A stretch of DNA of 64,000 nucleotides from Brucella anthropi ATCC 49188 (GTDB taxonomy: Bacteria > Pseudomonadota > Alphaproteobacteria > Rhizobiales > Rhizobiaceae). The stretch is taken from the NCBI RefSeq assembly GCF_000017405.1, contig NC_009667.1, positions 1,273,501 through 1,337,500 of the forward strand, read 5' to 3'. Below are positions 61,471 through 64,000 of this stretch, in pieces (positions within the stretch are counted from its first letter, which is position 1; each line of letters begins with the position of its first letter). The position numbers and the translations under genes are program-made. Under the pieces are notes generated by a model. The model was not told where the DNA came from and searched no databases. It saw only the letters and a list, made by a program, of their open reading frames with translations.

Positions 61471-62823
61471 ATGGCATCGACGAATCTCCACGCAAGCAAC
61501 AGTCCCCGTCCGCTTAACCGGCAGGATTTCCGCACGCTCGGCCTTTCGGCTCTTGGTGGTGCGCTGGAGTTTTATGATTTCATCATCTTCGTGTTCTTTG
61601 CGAGTGTCATAGGTCATCTGTTTTTTCCGCCTGACATGCCCGACTGGCTGGTGCTGATCCAGACGTTCGGTATTTTCGCAGCCGGCTATCTGGTGCGGCC
61701 CATCGGTGGCATTGTACTGGCGCATTTCGGTGACAAGTTCGGCCGCAAGCGCGTCTTCGCCTTCTCGGTGTTTCTAATGTCGATCTCGACATTGGCCATG
61801 GCCTGCCTGCCAACCTATGCGACGCTGGGCGTTGGCGCGCCGATCCTGCTGATCGTCTTCCGCATGTTGCAGGGTGCTGCCATTGGCGGTGAAGTTCCGG
61901 GCGCATGGACCTTCGTGGCGGAACATGTGCCTGCCAATCGTGTCGGCATGGCGTGCGGTTTCCTGTGCTCTGGCCTCACGCTTGGCATCATGATCGGCTC
62001 GCTTATTGCGACGGCTATCAACTGGATTTTCACCCCGGAAGAACTGGCTGCTTATGCATGGCGTATTCCATTCTTCATCGGCGGTATCTTCGGCCTGTTT
62101 GCCGTTTATCTGCGCCGCTGGCTGGCTGAAACGCCGATCTTCACCGAGATGAAGAACAGCCATCTGCTCAAGGATAAGCTGCCGCTCGGCACTGTTCTGC
62201 GCAACCACATGCATGGCGTTATCATTTCCGTGCTGCTGACATGGATCTTGTCGGCAGGCATCGTGGTCACCACGCTGATGACCGCAACTTTCCTGCAGAA
62301 ACTTTATGGCTACACGCCTTTGCAGTCGCTTGCCGCCACAAGCTTCGGCACGCTGTTCCTGATGTTCGGAACTGTGAGCGCAGGCGCGATTGTCGACCGC
62401 ATTGGCAGCGGACGTTTCTTCGCTGTTGCAGGCATTTTCTTCGGTGTTGCGACTTTCGTGTTCTACACCTATGCGGCGGTTTCCCTGCCGGTCCTGTTTG
62501 CACTTTACGCTGTGATGGGGCTTTCGGTCGGCATGGTTGGTGCAGTGCCTTATGTGATGGTACGCGCATTCCCGGCACCGGTTCGCTTCTCGGGTCTGTC
62601 GTTTTCCTACAATGTTTCCTATGCGGTCTTTGGTGGTCTGACGCCGGTGATCGTGACGTCGCTTCTGGCGGTCAATCCGATGGCACATGCCTGGTATCTG
62701 GTGTTCATCGCTGCCCTGACCTGTGGCCTTGGTCTTTACCTGATGGCTCGCAGCGATCAGGTTGAAGGTGAGATCGGTCTGACGGAGCTTTCGACCGGGA
62801 CTGCGGTTCCACAGCCGAACTAA
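61471..62823 (+). CDS. MFS (MHS-type) transporter
   Basis: 450 aa from ATG 61471 (MASTNLHASNSPRPLNRQDF). Twelve hydrophobic segments expected; MFS markers: SALGGALEFYDFIIFVFFASV (about 24-44), HFGDKFGRKRVFAFSVFLMS (about 85-104, loop 2-3 signature GDKFGRKR) and RMLQGAAIGGEVPGAWTFVAEHVP (about 131-154, GEVPG). The pattern GxxxEFYD at helix 1 fits the metabolite:proton symporter subfamily. Substrate unknown. Divergent from mbfA. Confidence 0.88.
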   Translation: MASTNLHASNSPRPLNRQDFRTLGLSALGGALEFYDFIIFVFFASVIGHLFFPPDMPDWLVLIQTFGIFAAGYLVRPIGGIVLAHFGDKFGRKRVFAFSVFLMSISTLAMACLPTYATLGVGAPILLIVFRMLQGAAIGGEVPGAWTFVAEHVPANRVGMACGFLCSGLTLGIMIGSLIATAINWIFTPEELAAYAWRIPFFIGGIFGLFAVYLRRWLAETPIFTEMKNSHLLKDKLPLGTVLRNHMHGVIISVLLTWILSAGIVVTTLMTATFLQKLYGYTPLQSLAATSFGTLFLMFGTVSAGAIVDRIGSGRFFAVAGIFFGVATFVFYTYAAVSLPVLFALYAVMGLSVGMVGAVPYVMVRAFPAPVRFSGLSFSYNVSYAVFGGLTPVIVTSLLAVNPMAHAWYLVFIAALTCGLGLYLMARSDQVEGEIGLTELSTGTAVPQPN

Positions 62824-62825
62824 TA

Positions 62826-62853
62826 AAAAGGGCCGCGAAAGCGGCCCTTTTTC
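62826..62853. terminator. bidirectional terminator
   Basis: AAAAGGGCCGC, GAAA, GCGGCCCTTTTT, between the MFS gene and the GNAT gene. Confidence 0.92.
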
Positions 62854-62855
62854 AA

Positions 62856-63350
62856 TCAGAGAATTTTCTGCATGAAGGTAAGATCGAGCCAGCGCCCGAA
62901 TTTCTGGCCGACCTGTTTCAGTGTGCCGCAATCCTCAAAGCCCTGCGATTTATGCAGCGCGATGGAAGCGGCATTGCCCGCTTCGATACCGGCAATCAGC
63001 ACATGCACCTTGCGCTCGCGCGCTTCGTCCACAAGCTCGGTCAGGAGCGCGCGTCCGATGCCGCCGCCGCGGGCGTCACTCGCCACATAGATCGAAAGTT
63101 CGGATGAGTGGCGAAAACCCTCGAACGGACGGAACGGGCCATAGCTCGCATAGCCAACGACCTGCCCTTCGCGTTCGGCCACCAGAACCGGAAAGCCATC
63201 GCGATTGCGGCCCTTGAGCCATTCGCGACGGTTTTCCAGATCGACGAGCGTTTCATTCCAGATGGCGAGCGTGTTCTGAACTGCATCATTATAGATGGCG
63301 AGCAGGGCAGGGAGATCGGTTTCCGTCGCGTGGCGGATGAGGAGGGTCAT
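62856..63350 (-). CDS. GNAT acetyltransferase, phosphinothricin/methionine sulfoximine acetyltransferase type
   Basis: 164 aa. Opens TLLIRHATETDLPALLAIYNDAVQNTLAIWN, the Pat/MnaT/YncA pattern with NETLVDLENRREWL; acetyl-CoA motif ARGGGIGRALLTELVDEA (about 94-111) and GFEDCGTLKQVGQKFGRWLDLTFMQ at the end. Family members acetylate methionine sulfone/sulfoximine or phosphinothricin. Substrate here unproven. 72 bp after the glcB stop in the minus direction, with a terminator between. Confidence 0.87.
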   Translation of the reverse strand: MTLLIRHATETDLPALLAIYNDAVQNTLAIWNETLVDLENRREWLKGRNRDGFPVLVAEREGQVVGYASYGPFRPFEGFRHSSELSIYVASDARGGGIGRALLTELVDEARERKVHVLIAGIEAGNAASIALHKSQGFEDCGTLKQVGQKFGRWLDLTFMQKIL

Positions 63351-63373
63351 TTCAGAACCTTATTGAACAAGAA

Positions 63374-63399
63374 AACGGCGGGATTTCTCCCGCCGTATC
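63374..63399 (-). terminator. terminator of glcB
   Basis: ACGGCGGGA, TTTC, TCCCGCCGT; on the minus strand followed by TTTTCTTGTT. Confidence 0.85.
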
Positions 63400-63422
63400 C
63401 GATCATTTGCAAGTGAAAAGAA

Positions 63423-64000
63423 TCACCCTTGAGCTTTCAGTTCCAAACGGCGGCGATGCAGGACTGGCTCGGTGTAGCCGTTCGGCTGCTCGCGGCCCTT
63501 GAAGACCAGATCGCATGCGGCCTGGAAGGCAATCGACTTGTCGAAGTCAGCGGCCATCGGGCGGTAGAGGGCATCGCCTTCGTTCTGCTTGTCGACGACG
63601 GCTGCCATGCGCTTCATGGTTTCCATCACTTGGGCTTCCGAAACGACGCCATGATAGAGCCAGTTGGCGATGTGCTGTGCGGAGATGCGCAGCGTTGCGC
63701 GGTCTTCCATCAGGCCGACATTGTTGATGTCCGGAACCTTCGAGCAGCCAACGCCCTGATCGACCCAGCGCACGACGTAGCCCAGAATGCCTTGCGCGTT
63801 ATTGTCGATTTCGTGCTGGATATCTTCCGGCGTCCAGTTCGGGCGGGTTGCGACCGGCACCGACAGAATGTCGTCGAGCTTGGCGCGCGGACGGCTCTTC
63901 AGCTTTGCCTGAACGGCAGCAACATCCACCTGATGATAGTGGGTCGCGTGAAGGGTGGCAGCGGTCGGCGACGGCACCCATGCGGTATTCGCTCCGGCCT
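63423..64000 (-). CDS. glcB: malate synthase G, C-terminal part (cut by window end)
   Basis: Last 192 residues; 5' part lies beyond the window. The C-terminal helical plug is clear: [23 protein letters not shown], then [27 protein letters not shown] (the conserved Cys of malate synthase G) and [23 protein letters not shown]. Joins glyoxylate and acetyl-CoA to give malate. Ends [11 protein letters not shown]. Confidence 0.95.
   Translation of the reverse strand, partial: AGANTAWVPSPTAATLHATHYHQVDVAAVQAKLKSRPRAKLDDILSVPVATRPNWTPEDIQHEIDNNAQGILGYVVRWVDQGVGCSKVPDINNVGLMEDRATLRISAQHIANWLYHGVVSEAQVMETMKRMAAVVDKQNEGDALYRPMAADFDKSIAFQAACDLVFKGREQPNGYTEPVLHRRRLELKAQG

Noticed and set aside
1..64000. 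CRISPR arrays, prophage, transposases, integron or plasmid functions
   Set aside because: No regularly spaced direct repeats, integrase or transposase reading frames were seen; only short dispersed palindromes.

Overview
The window looks like chromosomal DNA of a Brucellaceae alphaproteobacterium (Brucella, including the former Ochrobactrum group). The reasons are: protein sequences and lengths typical of that family (Pal/Omp16 of 168 aa, GlmM of 451 aa, dUTPase of 157 aa, Omp25/Omp31-type porins); the ruvCAB-ybgC-tolQRAB-pal-cpoB-tilS-ftsH-glmM order; the PhyR/NepR/EcfG stress locus; CtrA-type boxes; an Irr-type iron control element; and 103/105 bp palindromic repeats whose size fits the Brucella Bru-RS elements. 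Species cannot be fixed from the sequence alone. No phage, transposase, plasmid, rRNA or CRISPR array was seen; this is mostly core chromosome.

Layout. 1-1481 (minus): a MotA/ExbB-like channel and an OmpA/MotB-like partner (cut by the window edge). 1482-1977: AT-rich island with a 21-codon amphipathic-peptide gene and a terminator. 1978-5480 (minus): suhB-like phosphatase, efp, Sel1-repeat protein, ThiE-like protein. 5867-8167 (plus): OpgC-like membrane protein, a strong small-RNA candidate, and RcdA preceded by a perfect CtrA box. 8259-22823 (plus): ruvC, ruvA, ruvB, ybgC, tolQ, tolR, tolA, tolB, pal, cpoB, tilS, ftsH, glmM. 23025-24710: two Omp25/31-type proteins. 24946-31173: BASS-family transporter, serC (with a serC-motif leader), serA, a GNAT enzyme, purA. 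31442-38323: unknown membrane protein, exported pyrophosphatase, a GlxA/FtrA-type regulator divergent from a rhodanese, rpoH, rluD, a DUF6476 protein. 38535-40597: tRNA-Glu, small unknown genes, a Fur-family regulator. 40835-48295: general stress response block. 48611-51116: exbB-exbD-tonB. 51191-55220 (minus): DUF2233 protein, macB, macA. 55713-57962: isolated TadE/TadG-like pair. 58019-64000: dut, Lrp regulator, DUF6356 protein, class II amidotransferase, mbfA with an ICE box, MFS transporter, GNAT enzyme, and the C-terminus of malate synthase G.

How the genes work together. The window is rich in envelope energetics: three separate proton-channel systems (MotA/MotB-like, TolQR, ExbBD) lie in 50 kb. 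Several envelope and cell-cycle genes (rcdA, pal, both omp genes, exbB) have TTAACCAT or TTAA-N7-TTAA sites upstream, which points to CtrA control of envelope assembly and division. The stress block holds the anti-sigma factor NepR, the anti-anti-sigma response regulator PhyR, the sigma factor EcfG, two HWE/HisKA_2-type kinases flanking them, and membrane or periplasmic proteins. Four GGAAC-N16/17-C(G/A)TT promoters were read directly in front of phyR, nepR-ecfG, a DUF1328 gene and a PRC-barrel gene, so the sigma factor probably controls its own regulators and neighbours. Iron control is visible at mbfA (perfect palindromic ICE).

Nothing in the window is clearly a wholly new multi-gene system. 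The least explained items are the 21-aa amphipathic peptide at 1781-1846, the CCUCCC-loop small RNA at 7215-7315 beside a CtrA box, and the large symmetric element between the GNAT gene and purA.
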